Counted from the first letter of the stretch, positions 45,457-56,755 are shown. The stretch is 64,000 bases of DNA from Stomoxys calcitrans (GCF_963082655.1 NC_081553.1:36715509-36779508); one strand, 5' to 3'. The notes: generated by a model not told the origin, from the letters alone. Numbers and translations: made by a program.

Positions 45457-46246
45457 GGGTGCTTTACTTGGGGTGGTGCTTTGTTAAATGAGATGTTTTT
45501 TTTAAAGAGAATAAGAGAAATATGTTATTGTGGTATGCGTAAGATGTTATAAATTTGCTCTCGAAATTTGCGTTAGATAAAAGTTAAAGAGAAAACTCTT
45601 GATTGAGTTTGAGTTATTAAATAAAGAGTGGTAGGTGATAGTGTTGTCAGATTAGGGGAAATTTCCTGTAACAGGGGATTTTTTTCGTGATTGGGGAAAA
45701 AAATTTTTCATTTGGGGTACGGAGATTTTGGTGGGGAAAAAAGAGAAAAATGTGGATCTTCTAGAGGAAATTCCTTCATCATAGCTTCAAAGTTAATTTT
45801 CTTTAGTGTAGGAATTTCCCTTATATTTAGTGCTGCCCAATACTCTTAGACTAAGTGTCATAGGATAGAAATCATAATCACCGACACAGGTGTTGAATAT
45901 TGAAACGTATCCCCCGGGCCTGCATGTCTATAAATATAGACATGCAGGCCTGTTCCGGGTTTCGAATTTGCAACACGCAAAAAGGTGTTTGGCTTTTTTA
46001 TGATCTTACTATATAGAAATTTTATTAGAGTATGAATTCTAACATAGACATAGGACACTGTGAAAATCTTTCGTTTTAAGTTTTCGAAAACCGGAACAGG
46101 TTGGATAGGCTTTAGTCCATGACGAGGCATAGGCTTTAGTCCATCGTACTAAAAGTAGAAATGTTTCCAAGAGATCTACCAAAATTCACTGTTTCAAATT
46201 TCATCGAAATTGGATGAAACATGCTCCTTTTATGGGCTTAATACCT
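45457..46246. other. Spacer between copies 5 and 6, left part
   Basis: No gene is seen. Bases about 45,460-45,645 recur inverted at about 46,595-46,800, so this head-to-head spacer is also palindromic, but with sequence unlike the spacers of copies 1/2 and 3/4. A strong hairpin lies at 45,917-45,950. Confidence 0.6.
45917..45950. repeat. Perfect 16-bp inverted repeat
   Basis: GGCCTGCATGTCTATA (45,917-45,932) and its complement (45,935-45,950) are separated by only AA. Confidence 0.9.
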
Positions 46247-46542
46247 GGAGGCCACCATGGCGCAGTGGTTAGCATGTCCGCCAATGACTCCGAAGCCTGA
46301 CCTCAAATCCCGGCGTGAACATCAAAAAAATTTTCAGCGCTGGTTACCCCTGACTAATTCTAGCTACATTAGTGAGGTAACCTGCGATGTTTAAACTGCT
46401 CTACCAAGCGATGTCGCTATGCGGCACTCCGTTCAGACTCGGCATAAAAAGGAGGCCCCTTATCATTGAGATTAAACTTTAATCAGCTGCACATGGGATA
46501 TGAGAGAATTATCCCATGTTCCTTAGTGGAATGTTCATGGGA
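46247..46542 (+). mobile_element. tRNA-derived SINE, copy B
   Basis: A-box-like TGGCGCAGTGGTTAGCA at about 46,258-46,274 and a B-box-like CTCAAATCCC near 46,302 head a body matching copy A (8,814-9,125), including ATAAAAAGGAGGCCCCTTATCA and the end TTCCTTAGTGGAATGTTCAT. It sits in the middle of the copy 5/6 spacer. Confidence 0.8.
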
Positions 46543-46812
46543 TATTTAGTAGTATAGTACCCTATAACGGGGGATCCGATTTTAGTATTCTCTGTCTACA
46601 CTAGAGTTGCACTACCACTCTTTATTTATTAACTCAAACGCAATCAACAGTTTTCTCTTTAAAGAAAAAGCAAAGTTGAGGCAATTACAACATCTCACTC
46701 ATACCACAAAAACATATCTCTTTTATTCTCAATCTTATTTTATTTTCTTATTTTTTTATACTCTTTAAAAAAACATCTCATTTAACAAAGCACTACCCCA
46801 AGTTAAACACTC

Positions 46813-46881
46813 AGAAAATTCGTGAACTTACCAGATGAAGTATCTCGAATATTCGTTGTTGTGTGTGTTTTAGTATAAATA
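46813..46881 (+). promoter_or_regulatory. hsp70 copy 6 promoter
   Basis: TATAAATA is at 46,874-46,881. A perfect GAAaaTTCgtGAA lies at 46,814-46,826 and a second array (GAA 46,837; GAAtaTTC 46,847-46,854) is closer in. It mirrors copy 5. Confidence 0.85.
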
Positions 46882-47163
46882 GCAGTCGCACGGCTCTCTT
46901 CGGCATTAGTATTGACAAAACATTCAAAGCGTTAACATAAACAAGTGAAAGAGCCAAAAAGCTCATATCAACAAAACAACGACGAATAAAAGCAAATTTT
47001 GAAAATTTATAAAAGTAAAAATATTGCAATCAGAAAAAAGAACAACAACAGAGACATAAGAAGAAAACACCTACAGAAAGAAGAGATTTTTTGAAGACAT
47101 CAAGTACTGCATAGAATAATTACAACTTTCCATCGAGTACAGTTCAATTGAAAAGCAAGCAAA

Positions 47164-49074
47164 ATGGTAGCAATTGGTATTGATTTGGGCACAACCTACT
47201 CCTGCGTTGGTGTCTTTCAACATGGCAAAGTGGAAATTATCGCCAATGACCAAGGTAATCGTACAACACCCAGCTATGTGGCCTTCTCGGAGACAGAGCG
47301 CCTTATTGGCGATGCCGCCAAGAACCAAGTGGCCATGAATCCCAAGAACACAGTCTTCGATGCCAAGCGGTTGATTGGTCGCAAATACGATGATCCTAAA
47401 ATCATGGAGGATATCAAACATTGGCCCTTCAAGGTGGTCAGCGACTGTGGTAAGCCCAAAATTTGTGTGGAATTCAAGGGAGAACAGAAACGTTTTGCCC
47501 CCGAAGAAATCAGTTCAATGGTCCTCACAAAGATGAAGGAAACAGCCGAAGCCTACTTGGGTCAGAGTATTAGTGATGCTGTTATAACAGTACCAGCCTA
47601 CTTCAACGATTCCCAGCGTCAGGCTACAAAGGATGCCGGCCGCATTGCTGGTTTAAATGTACTGAGAATAATCAACGAACCCACAGCCGCCGCCTTGGCC
47701 TATGGTCTGGACAAAAATTTGAAAGGTGAACGCAATGTGCTGATCTTTGATTTGGGCGGTGGTACCTTTGATGTCTCCATCTTGACCATCGACGAAGGTT
47801 CTCTGTTCGAAGTAAGGGCTACTGCCGGTGACACTCATTTGGGTGGTGAAGACTTCGACAACCGCCTCGTCACCCATTTGGCAGAGGAGTTCAAACGCAA
47901 ATATAAGAAAGATCTTCGTTCCAACCCCAGAGCTTTACGTCGCCTGAGAACTGCTGCAGAGAGAGCCAAACGCACATTGTCATCGAGCTCTGAGGCCACC
48001 ATTGAAATTGATGCATTGTTTGAGGGACAAGATTTCTACACCAAAATAAGTCGTGCTCGTTTCGAAGAACTGTGTGCCGATCTCTTCCGTCAAACATTGC
48101 AACCCGTGGAGAAGGCACTCAACGATGCCAAAATGGACAAGAGCGACATTCATGATATCGTCTTGGTTGGTGGTTCCACCAGAATTCCCAAAGTTCAAAA
48201 TCTTCTTCAACAATTCTTCTGCGGCAAGAGCCTGAATTTGTCCATTAATCCCGATGAAGCTGTAGCCTATGGTGCCGCAATCCAAGCAGCCATACTCAGT
48301 GGCGACAAGAGCAGTGCCATCCAAGATGTGCTTCTGGTTGATGTGGCGCCCCTCTCCCTTGGTATTGAAACAGCAGGCGGTGTAATGGCCAAGATCATCG
48401 AACGCAACTCGCGCATTCCATGCAAACAAACCCAGACATTCTCCACCTATTCGGACAACCAATCTGGAGTCACCATTCAAGTATTCGAGGGAGAACGTGT
48501 GATGACCAGAGACAACAACAGATTGGGAACATTTGATTTGTCTGGCATTCCTCCAGCTCCAAGAGGTGTTCCACAGATAGAAGTCACTTTCGATTTGGAT
48601 GCCAATGGTATTCTCAATGTATCTGCTAAGGAAATGAGTTCGGGCAATGCCAAGAATATCACCATCAAAAACGACAAAGGACGTTTGTCCCAAGCCGAGA
48701 TCGATCGCATGGTCTACGAGGCGGAGAAGTACGCCGAGGAGGATGAGAAACAGAAAAATAAGATTGCAGCCCGCAATAATCTGGAGAGTTATGTGTTTGG
48801 CGTGAAGCAGGCATTAGACCAAGCAGGCGACAAGATTTCACCACAAGAAAAGAGTGAAGCATTGCGAGCTTGCGAAGATACAATCAAATGGTTGGATGCC
48901 AACTCATTGGCTGAGAAGGAGGAGTACGAGGATAAAATGAAGAGCCTGACGCAATTGTGCACACCACTGATGACTAAGTTGCATAACGGTGGAGGAGCTG
49001 GGGCGTCATGTGGTCAACAGGCTGGAGGATTTGGAGCTGGTCGATCGGGACCCACTGTCGAAGAAGTGGATTAA
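47164..49074 (+). CDS. Hsp70: Hsp70 copy 6, heat-shock 70 kDa protein (636 aa)
   Basis: An intact, intronless hsp70 ORF with all ATPase motifs and EEVD. Distinguishing residues are S135, I136 (unique), R160, A385 (shared with copy 5), Y518 in place of Asn (unique, in the start of the lid) and P560. The leader is about 260 nt and A-rich. AATAAA lies at 49,219-49,224. It is the last copy in the window; downstream DNA on this side shares only short blocks with the other 3' flanks. Confidence 0.98.
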   Translation: MVAIGIDLGTTYSCVGVFQHGKVEIIANDQGNRTTPSYVAFSETERLIGDAAKNQVAMNPKNTVFDAKRLIGRKYDDPKIMEDIKHWPFKVVSDCGKPKICVEFKGEQKRFAPEEISSMVLTKMKETAEAYLGQSISDAVITVPAYFNDSQRQATKDAGRIAGLNVLRIINEPTAAALAYGLDKNLKGERNVLIFDLGGGTFDVSILTIDEGSLFEVRATAGDTHLGGEDFDNRLVTHLAEEFKRKYKKDLRSNPRALRRLRTAAERAKRTLSSSSEATIEIDALFEGQDFYTKISRARFEELCADLFRQTLQPVEKALNDAKMDKSDIHDIVLVGGSTRIPKVQNLLQQFFCGKSLNLSINPDEAVAYGAAIQAAILSGDKSSAIQDVLLVDVAPLSLGIETAGGVMAKIIERNSRIPCKQTQTFSTYSDNQSGVTIQVFEGERVMTRDNNRLGTFDLSGIPPAPRGVPQIEVTFDLDANGILNVSAKEMSSGNAKNITIKNDKGRLSQAEIDRMVYEAEKYAEEDEKQKNKIAARNNLESYVFGVKQALDQAGDKISPQEKSEALRACEDTIKWLDANSLAEKEEYEDKMKSLTQLCTPLMTKLHNGGGAGASCGQQAGGFGAGRSGPTVEEVD

Positions 49075-49218
49075 ATCATAAATTAATAGAAAGAAGACTT
49101 CTGTAGATATAAGACATGCAGCATTAGTTATGATTGTAAAAAGTTAGTTTTGTTATGCGATTTTATTTTAAGTAGAATAACAAATTGAAGAAATGAAGAT
49201 GCATTAAAAAGTTTTCCC

Positions 49219-49224
49219 AATAAA
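49219..49224 (+). terminator. hsp70 copy 6 poly(A) signal
   Basis: AATAAA in the conserved context CCCAATAAA, about 145 bases past the stop codon. Confidence 0.75.
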
Positions 49225-50026
49225 TCGAATGATGAAGATTTTAATTTTGAACCAAAAATCAAACTGTTTTTACTTCACTGTGTCGAAAATGGTTTTAAAG
49301 GTTTACAAATTGGTTGGCTTAATGAATTAGTTTGGATGAATGGGTTTGGAATGTGTTTGGATTTATTCATACAAAGGAAAAGCTTATGAAATATGAGGGT
49401 GTCTTGGTTTGCAAAAATTGTAAGAAATACCTACGACTTTAAGGAATTGATAATGGATTGCAACTCAACTGTAGCTGCATTGCCGGGAGATTTATGGGTC
49501 AATCATGGATTGCTACTCGACTACAATTGCGTTGCCAGGAGACAAAACCACGAAGCAAAAATTAGTATAAAGTCAAAAATTTTTGTCAATTTCATTCAAT
49601 ATCCGTATTTTTAAAGTTCAGATACAAAGAAATTTGAAAAAAGTAACAAATTTGGCCGTTGGTAACGCAACTGAAGTTGGGTTGCCATTCATAAACGACC
49701 CATAAACCATAAAATAAGTGTGTGGGAGATAAAACCATTAAATATGTTAAAGAAACTTATATTTCTATGTTGAATTGGATACTCTTTTGTTGATATTGAA
49801 TGAAAATGAGAAACATTTCGAACTTTTTGCCAAGGGGTCGATTATGGATTGCAACTCATCTATAGTTGCGTTGCCAGGAGATAAAAGTATGAAATAAAAA
49901 TTAGTACAAATTACACATTTTTCTATGTTTCTTTCAATATCAACGTTCAGTTACTAAATATATTAGAAAAATTATGGAAAAATGGAAATTTCTGTAACAA
50001 ATTTAAAATCCATAAACGACTCATAA
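49225..50026. repeat. Diverged direct repeats downstream of copy 6
   Basis: Two units of about 350 bp share GGATTGCAACTC and TTGCGTTGCCAGGAGA (about 49,450-49,800 and 49,840-50,020). The same phrases occur downstream of copies 2 (about 7,195-7,260) and 5 (about 25,880-25,945). I see no gene. Confidence 0.6.
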
Positions 50027-51338
50027 TTTTTATACCCACCACCGAAGGATGGTCATTTCGTTTGCAACACATCGAAATGTCCATTTCCGACCCTATAAAG
50101 TACAAATATTCTTGACCATTGCAAAAATCTAGGACGATCTAACCATGTCCGTCCGTCTGACAGTTAAAATCACGCTATAGTCTTTAAAAATATAGATATT
50201 GAGCTGAAACTTTGCACAGATTCTTTTTTTGTCCATACGCAGGTTAAGTTCGAAGATGGTCTATATCTTGATATAGCCCCCATATAGACCGACCCGCCGT
50301 GTGGCATAAAAGCCACATTTATTATCCGATTTTGTTCAGATCGGTCCAGATTTCAATATAGCTGTCATATAGACCGATCCGCCGATTTAGGGTCTTAGGC
50401 CCATATAAGCCACATTTATTATACGATTTTGCCAAAATTTGGGACAGTGATTTGTGTTAGGCCCTTTGACATCTTTCTTCATTTATTGTCCGATTTTGTC
50501 AAAATTTGGGACAGTGCGTTAGGCTTAGCCCCTCGACATCCTTCTTCAATTTAACCCAGATCGGTCCAGATTTGGATATAGCTGCCAAATAGACCGATCT
50601 CTCAATTTAAGGATTTGGGCCCATAAAAGACGCATTTGTTGTCCAACGACGCCGAAATTTGGGACAGTGAGTTAAGTTAAGCCCCTCGACATAGTTCTGC
50701 AATATGGCACAGATCGGTCCAGATTTGGATATAGCTGTCATATAGACCGATCTCTCGATTTAAGGTTTTGAGCCCATAGAAGGCGCATTTATAATCCGAT
50801 GTCGCCGAAATTTGGGACAGTATTTTGTGTTAGGACCTTCGACATCTTTCTTCAATTCGGACCAGATCGGTCCCGATTTGAATATAGCTGCCATATAGAC
50901 AGATCTCTCGATTCAAGGTTTTGGGCCCATAAAAGGTGCATTTATTGTCCGATGTCGCAGAAATTTGGGACAGTAAGTTAAGTTAAGCTCCTCAACAAAT
51001 TTCTGCAAATTGGCTCAGATCGGTTCAGATTTGGATATAGCTGTCATATAGACCGATCTCTCGATATAAGGTTTTGGGGCCATAAAAGTCGCATTTATTG
51101 TCCGTTTTCGCCGTAATTTGGGACAGTGAGTTGTTGTTGTCTCTCGATTTAAGGTTTTGGGGCCATAAAAGTCGCATTTATTGTCCATTTTCGCCGTAAT
51201 TTGGGACAGTGAGTTGAGTTGTGGGGCATAAGGTATGCATTTTTCAACTGATTTTGACCAAAGATAGTTTACATATATACCCGAGGTGGTGGGTATCCAA
51301 AGTTCGGCCCGGCCAAACTTAATGCCTTTTCACTTGTT
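50027..51338 (-). repeat. Dispersed repeat, copy 2 (~1.3 kb)
   Basis: Inverse orientation to 15,025-16,046: it begins TTTTATACCCACCACC and ends with GTTCGGCCCGGCCAAACTT and CACTTGTT. The inside holds about five ~165-bp units with GATCGGTCCAGATTTGGATA and AATTTGGGACAGTGAGTT, and a CCGTCCGTCTGACAG block at about 50,150. Confidence 0.75.
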
Positions 51339-51506
51339 ACAATATTTCATGGTTTGATTCGTGGCAATCCAACAATAGATGAGTTGCAATCTGTAAAAAA
51401 CACATTAGTTTATAACAGGTAAGAGTGTTTAGATCAGCCAGGTCTTATCTATATACCTTCCTCCATGGCTCTTATAAGTATGTTTTTTTAACGATTTTTT
51501 TCATAG

Positions 51507-52262
51507 GTGGATTTGTTGGTTTTTATGGGAAATGTTGAAGTCAAAATCATAACATGTGCCAAATTTCAGATTAATCAAAAATTAATAGAGATAATTGGAC
51601 CCTATCAATGCGGCTTAAGACCTGGTAAACTCACCATAGAACTGATATTCACACTGCGCCAAATTTTGGAAAAGACCCGAGAAGGACAGCTCAACTTTTA
51701 GCATCTCTTTGTTGACTACAAATCCGCTTTCGATAGTACATATTTGTGAAAGTGTGCAAGAGCATAAGCCCATGGGTTTGGAAATATTACGCACACTAAC
51801 ACATGTGCCCTATACGTTCAAAGGTATTTCAAGCCATGTCTGAGTTTGGCTGTTGTTGTTGCAGCATTATTGCCCACTGAGGCGGCAGACCTTGCTCATG
51901 ACTCATGATTTAATGGGGTCAATCCGGTTCGTACAACCGGCTGCCATGGAGTTTGGTATCCCTGCAAAATTAATAAGACTCTGCAGGATGACACTTGCTG
52001 ATACGCGTTCCTCAGTAAGAATAGGAAAGAATCACTCCGAACCATACAATACCAAACGAGGTTTCAGCCAAGGAGACAGCTTATCGTGTGATCTCTTTAA
52101 TATCCTGCTGGAGAAGATTATACGAGATACATATGTGAATATTCGTCTATGCCATAGATATCATGGGTCGTTCGCCGGAAGTAGTAACTGCAGCCTTTGA
52201 AATAATCGAAAGGGAATCAATGAAAATGAGTCTGGCAGTAAATGGAGATAAAACGAAATAGA
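51507..52262 (+). pseudogene. LINE (family B) reverse transcriptase remnant
   Basis: Broken frames read CGLRPGKLTIELIFTLRQIL (51,610-51,670), then about 51,720-51,740 DYKSAF, then PAKLIRLCRMTLADTRSSVRIG and GFSQGDSLSCDLFNILLEKIIR (about 51,960-52,125). These are the reverse transcriptase of a non-LTR element. A ~100-bp CAA-tailed retroposon interrupts it, and several frames are broken. A minus-strand piece of the same family is at 62,548-62,880. Confidence 0.75.
51850..51948 (-). mobile_element. ~100-bp CAA-tailed retroposon, copy 2, with 8-bp target duplication
   Basis: A 99-bp block inserted within the LINE B reverse transcriptase and flanked by GAGTTTGG (51,842-51,849 and 51,949-51,956). 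Read on the minus strand it starts CATGGCAGCCGGTTGTACG and ends GCTGCAACAACAACAG. Removing it restores continuous RT sequence in the LINE remnant. Confidence 0.8.
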
Positions 52263-52344
52263 TGGTATCAACTCCCAAAAGCCTTGCTATCAACTCCCAA
52301 AACGCCTTGGTATCAACTGCCAAACCGCCTTATATAACCGGGCA

Positions 52345-52810
52345 AATAAAGAAAATGGAGAAAATTAGGAACCACCACTTAGAGATAGTGATTTACTTGA
52401 TCTACATAGGCACCGGCGTAACCGAAACGAATGACACCAGTTTTGGAATAAAGCGAAGAATAAAACTGGCAAACAGATGTGGCTTTGGATTGAGTAAATC
52501 TCTTGACAGTCAAAGATCACACTATACAAGACACTGATACAACCGTGTTGTTATATGGTGCCAGAGACTATAATCGGGTAAATAAAGAAAATGGAGAAAA
52601 TGAGGAACCACATCTTAGAGATAGTCAGTTACTTGATCTACCTAGGCACCGGCGTAACCGAAACGAATGACACCAGTTTTAGAATAAAGCGAAGAATAAT
52701 ACTGGCAAACAGATGCGGCTTTGGATTGAGTAAATCTCTTGACAGTCAAAGATCACACTATACACGACACTGATACAACCGTGTTGTCATATGTTGCCTG
52801 AGATTATAAA
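52345..52810. repeat. 236-bp tandem duplication in LINE-derived DNA
   Basis: The block starting AATAAAGAAAATGGAGAAAA at 52,345 recurs at 52,581 with few changes. Each unit encodes a YLG-like stretch (YLIYIGTGVTETND) that may be the RT thumb region of the same LINE. Before it are three short repeats of GTATCAACT-like sequence (52,264-52,320). Confidence 0.75.
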
Positions 52811-53083
52811 AGGAGTGCAGAAGATCGGGGCGCCTGGAAAGCTATTCTACGTTTGGCTAATGGGACAAATGTTGTCATAGCCAATTAATAGCGCCCCCAA
52901 GAAGGTCAAGAATTCCAATTTGTAGATCGTTTTATATGGGAACCATAAGATTTTATCGACCAATTTGTACCATACATGTCATAGAAAAAAGTCAGAAAAC
53001 AAACTTTAGACAAATCAAATAATTGTGTAAAAATATTTTTCCCTTTTTTAGCAACCAGTAAGTTTAAAAAAATTGTTTTAGTA

Positions 53084-53169
53084 TTGTTGTTGTTGTAGCA
53101 GTGTGTTGTACACTGAAACGGCAGCCCTAGCCGGTGAAGGACTCCATCGGGTCAATCCGGTACGTACAT
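53084..53169 (-). mobile_element. ~100-bp CAA-tailed retroposon, copy 3
   Basis: TTGTTGTTGTTGTAGCAGTG at its left end, then CGGCAGCCCTAGCC and GGGTCAATCCGGTACGTAC, match copies 1 and 2. Confidence 0.7.
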
Positions 53170-53276
53170 GGGATAGCTATCTCTTTGTCATTGAAACTAT
53201 TTCTTACTTACATACTTAGGCGACCAGCATGACTCCAAGCACTTTAGTCTTGTACACTTCTTGTATCCTTAACACC

Positions 53277-53376
53277 AAAATTCGATATACAATCTTCCAC
53301 TCGATCTTTTCATAGAAGGTATAGACCAAAATTCAATATACAATCTTCATTACGATCTTTTCATAGGAGGTATAGT
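53277..53376. repeat. ~50-bp tandem duplication
   Basis: CAAAATTCGATATACAATCTTC...TTTTCATAGAAGGTATAG occurs twice in succession. The surrounding 53,200-53,480 may be old LINE sequence, but no motif is clear. Confidence 0.6.
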
Positions 53377-53479
53377 CCTTTCCGTCTGATTCTGTGGAAC
53401 TCATACAGCTCATAGTTCATGCGGCAACTATTTTCATTTTAGCGCTTTGGAGAACGTTTATTGGATGTAGAGATGCAAA

Positions 53480-55439
53480 ATCTGGTGCAGCATATTTATT
53501 GCAGTGACAAAAACCTTTTTTAATAGACCCTGATGTTAAAAAAATGTGTGGGTGCTTTTGAAATTTTAATAGCCTACATTAACATCATCAAAACGGTTTT
53601 ATCTTCCATTTCTTGTTGGGCAACTGCCTTACTTTATCTAAGTATACACTCCGTTCCATGGTTGAATTTAGAAGGTTGGCTCTTTTGCCCAGCTGATGGA
53701 ATTGTCCAATTTCAAAGTTGTATCCAAATCCCACTAGAACGTCCAATGCTTGGTTTGCATTTAAAAATTTTGTTTTTTATATTCTACTCCTTTTTTCACA
53801 TTTTAATTGTTTTAATTTATAATATACACGTTTATAATAAATCCTTTGATCTTGTGGTTGCTACACATGATACATGGTACAATTTAGAGGTAAAGTCATT
53901 AGCACAATAACATAATTCCACCCCCAACGAAACTACCTTGAGTGGCAAATGCTGTAAATTGAAATGACAAAGTGGTTTTAGAAATAAACTGTTTTACATC
54001 TTATCTTCTTCAAATGTGTTTTATATTTGTATTTTCATCCTTATAACACCGTTTTGTTGCTAATGTGTGGAATATTGGATCAAATAGAACATCTCTTTAA
54101 GATTTAAAAAAAAATCCCAGCTGTGTTATCAAGCTTTTGACATTTAGATTTACAAAAAAATTGTACTCAGCTGTTTGAATGGCCTCACCTTATAAGTGCG
54201 CCCTGCACATGATAATGCCATTTAAAACTAGAATGTCAATTAGGAAGTGTCAAGAAATTTGACAGCCTAGTGGACATTTGCGCCACCATCGCCACAGGGT
54301 TGTATCGTTGATTTCTTTGTTGTTGAGCAAATGAGCCAACCTTCATAACCACATGATAATGCAAAAAAAAAAAACAATTAGGAAATGTCCAGAAATTTGA
54401 CAGCCTATTGGAAATTTGCGGCACACTTTCCCACAAGGTTGTATAGTTGATTTCGTTGTTGTTGGGCTAATGACTAAACCTTGTATAATACTATTTTCAG
54501 ACCAAAGCTGTTTTGAGCAAACAACTCGTTTTCCCTTTATAATGCCCAGAAAACGACTCGTTTTTCCTTTACGATTTATAAGGGCGAAACGACTCGTTTG
54601 CCATAGAAACGAGTCTTTCAAAGCATGTGAGCCCAAATTAATCCAAATTGTGCTAAATAAACCCAGCCCTGTACAATGACAAAAAATAAAAATCGAATTT
54701 TTTCAAAAAAAAAAAAAAATTACAAAATCAACAAAATTGTACAGATAAAGCAAGAAAAAATAAATCTTAACAATAGGCCATCATAAAATTGATGTTAGAG
54801 TGTGAAAAAGTGCAATTTTCAAAACATGTCAACTAGTGTGAAAGGTTGAGATGTTTTCCAAAACGACATAAGCTAAACGAGTCAATGTAGATATTTGCCC
54901 ATGGCGAAACCATTAAAGGTGGTCTCCAAATCATATGGTGCTATCCGCCATGTGCATAAATGAGCAGAAAACATGCGAGAAAGAAATTAACAACCAAGAG
55001 AATGCAAATCAAATTCGGAAATTTTAATACCGTCAAACCTGACCGGCTGTTAACAGCTGTTCACTTGAGACCACCTTTTTAAGTCCGCCTTGGTTTTCAT
55101 GTAACTATGGAAATACTGAATAGAACAAATACTCGGTACACCATTCAACGATGTTTACTTGATTTATCGACTTTTTTTCGATTAATCGATGATTGACTTC
55201 TGGATCCCTACACCAAAGAATAAGAACAAGGAGAATAAATTAAATTTTTTTAACAATAAATATATTGCTTGAAGTGTGAAAAAATTATAAATAAAATTAT
55301 CTTACGTTTGCAAAAGGGATCGTATAAAATATGACGATAATATCGATGTAATTGTGATAAACCACGTTTTAATGAAACACCATAGTTCTATATCCACCCC
55401 CCCACAAAGAACATTTTAATTACAATAACAACAATAAAG
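53480..55439. other. Intergenic DNA upstream of the LMBRD2 locus
   Basis: No gene is recognised. It includes a 144-bp tandem duplication at 54,206-54,493 (CACATGATAATGC start in both units) and three to four copies of ACTCGTTT at 54,520-54,615. An ORF at 53,533-53,910 is AT-rich, hydrophobic and without a recognisable domain; I treat it as chance. Confidence 0.5.
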
Positions 55440-55579
55440 CTAGTCGGATCTTTGTAGTAAGTGAGTGAGTGAGTGTGGTGGTGGCGTTTCTGGAGTCACC
55501 AAGTTGCAAGAAACGAATACTAAGATCCTCATTGACAACGGCAGTTTGTTGTTATTTTCTTTTTTCTGTGCCATTGATT

Positions 55580-55870
55580 ATGACGACAAAAAGCAGTAAT
55601 AATAATGTCAACGTAGAAATCAATAAATCCACCAGAACCAGAGGAACAGCTGCCGCCAACGAAGAGGATTTGTATAACAAAGAAAAAATTGAACTTATTG
55701 TACCGACAACGGGCAAGTTGTATTTCGAACATAAATCGGAGTTGGTGTTTTGTAAACCCCATTTGATGCCTCTGAAATCTCAAGCGCTGGAACGCTTGGA
55801 GGAAATGCAACGTGAAACAGCACGTCAATTGCAGGAGAAACGTTTGAAAGGCTCCCATAAGAAGAACTAA
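55580..55870 (+). CDS. Small ORF (96 aa) in the presumed LMBRD2 leader
   Basis: An ATG at 55,580 opens 96 codons ending 176 bases before the LMBRD2 start. The product is not recognised. Residues 32-90 look like real protein: IELIVPTTGKLYFEHKSEL, then a Leu- and charge-rich helix (LERLEEMQRETARQLQEKR). Codon third positions favour G/C more than the flanking AT-rich DNA. The N-terminus is Asn/Ser/Thr-rich. No intron or second promoter is evident between it and LMBRD2, so a dicistronic mRNA is plausible. The frame stays open upstream to a GTG at 55,469, but that part looks non-coding. Confidence 0.6.
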   Translation: MTTKSSNNNVNVEINKSTRTRGTAAANEEDLYNKEKIELIVPTTGKLYFEHKSELVFCKPHLMPLKSQALERLEEMQRETARQLQEKRLKGSHKKN

Positions 55871-56046
55871 AAGCGGCAGTGGTGGTAGCAGCAACAACAA
55901 CAATAAGATTTTACACACACCATATACACAAATCTTAGTCACACACTCGACAGTAGCAAAACTTCAGCTCTTGTCTTTCTCCACCCTGATCTCTTCATCT
56001 CACGGCAAACAAATCACGTAACAGATAATACGAGCAACATTTAATA

Positions 56047-56217
56047 ATGGCTTATCTCTTACCATGTCTTGTGTCGTTGGCATTGTGTTTAGCCGGCTTT
56101 TCCCTATACCGCTATGGTAATATTCCACGGCAACATATTATTGTGACTCTGTCGGTGTTGGCAGCATGGTGTTTCTCATTTCTCATAGTATTCACCATAC
56201 CATTGGATGTCACCTCG
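56047..56217 (+). CDS. LMBRD2: LMBRD2 homologue, coding exon 1 (codons 1-57)
   Basis: This exon starts a 730-codon LMBR1-family membrane protein (LMBR1 domain-containing protein 2; CG8135 in Drosophila). It encodes the first membrane segments (MAYLLPCLVSLALCLAGF and IVTLSVLAAWCFSFLIVF) and PLDVTS. The donor GTAAGT follows at 56,218 and the frame continues at 56,281 after a 63-base intron ending TTTTAG. LMBRD2 in mammals is linked to G-protein-coupled receptor signalling; the fly role is not inferable here. Confidence 0.9.
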
Positions 56218-56280
56218 GTAAGTTTTAAATTTAAAATTTATTTTAATTGTCATTATAATTTATTATGACCACCATTTTAG

Positions 56281-56755
56281 ACTCTTTATCGTCAATGCAT
56301 ACAGGAGCATAATATCAACACTTCGGCCTTGGCAGCACCAACGACGATTAGCACAAGTGCCGTCACAATTAACCATCATCATCCACTTAAACACAATGAG
56401 TCATCAATGGTGTGGCACGCAAAACTTGCCGAATGCCAAAAGCCATGGGGCATGATACCCGAGAAGTTTTTTCCTAATTTATGGAGAATCATTTATTGGA
56501 CTTCGCAATTTCTTACCTGGTTGATTATGCCCCTAATGCAATCGTACTTGAAGGCGGGAGATTTCACCATTAAAGGGAAGCTAAAATCGGCTCTAATTGA
56601 AAATGCCATCTATTATGGTTCATACCTTTTCATATGCGGCATACTTTTAATTTACATTGCCGCCAAAGGAGTGTCCTTGGATTGGCAAAAATTAAAAGCC
56701 ATAGCATCATCAGCCTCAAATACTTGGGGTTTATTTTTGCTTGTATTATTGCTAG
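56281..56755 (+). CDS. LMBRD2: LMBRD2 homologue, coding exon 2
   Basis: Continues in frame from exon 1 (DVTS joined to [11 protein letters not shown]). It contains an insect-specific Ser/Thr/His-rich loop, then the family's conserved [37 protein letters not shown] and [13 protein letters not shown]. The exon ends in the first base of a Gly codon, with GTAAGT at 56,756. The junction with exon 3 is LLLG-YALVEVPRSLW, exactly as in LMBRD2 proteins. Confidence 0.93.

Noticed and set aside
53533..53910. 125-aa hydrophobic ORF
   Set aside because: It is AT-rich, without recognisable motifs or coding-type codon use, in repeat-bearing intergenic DNA.
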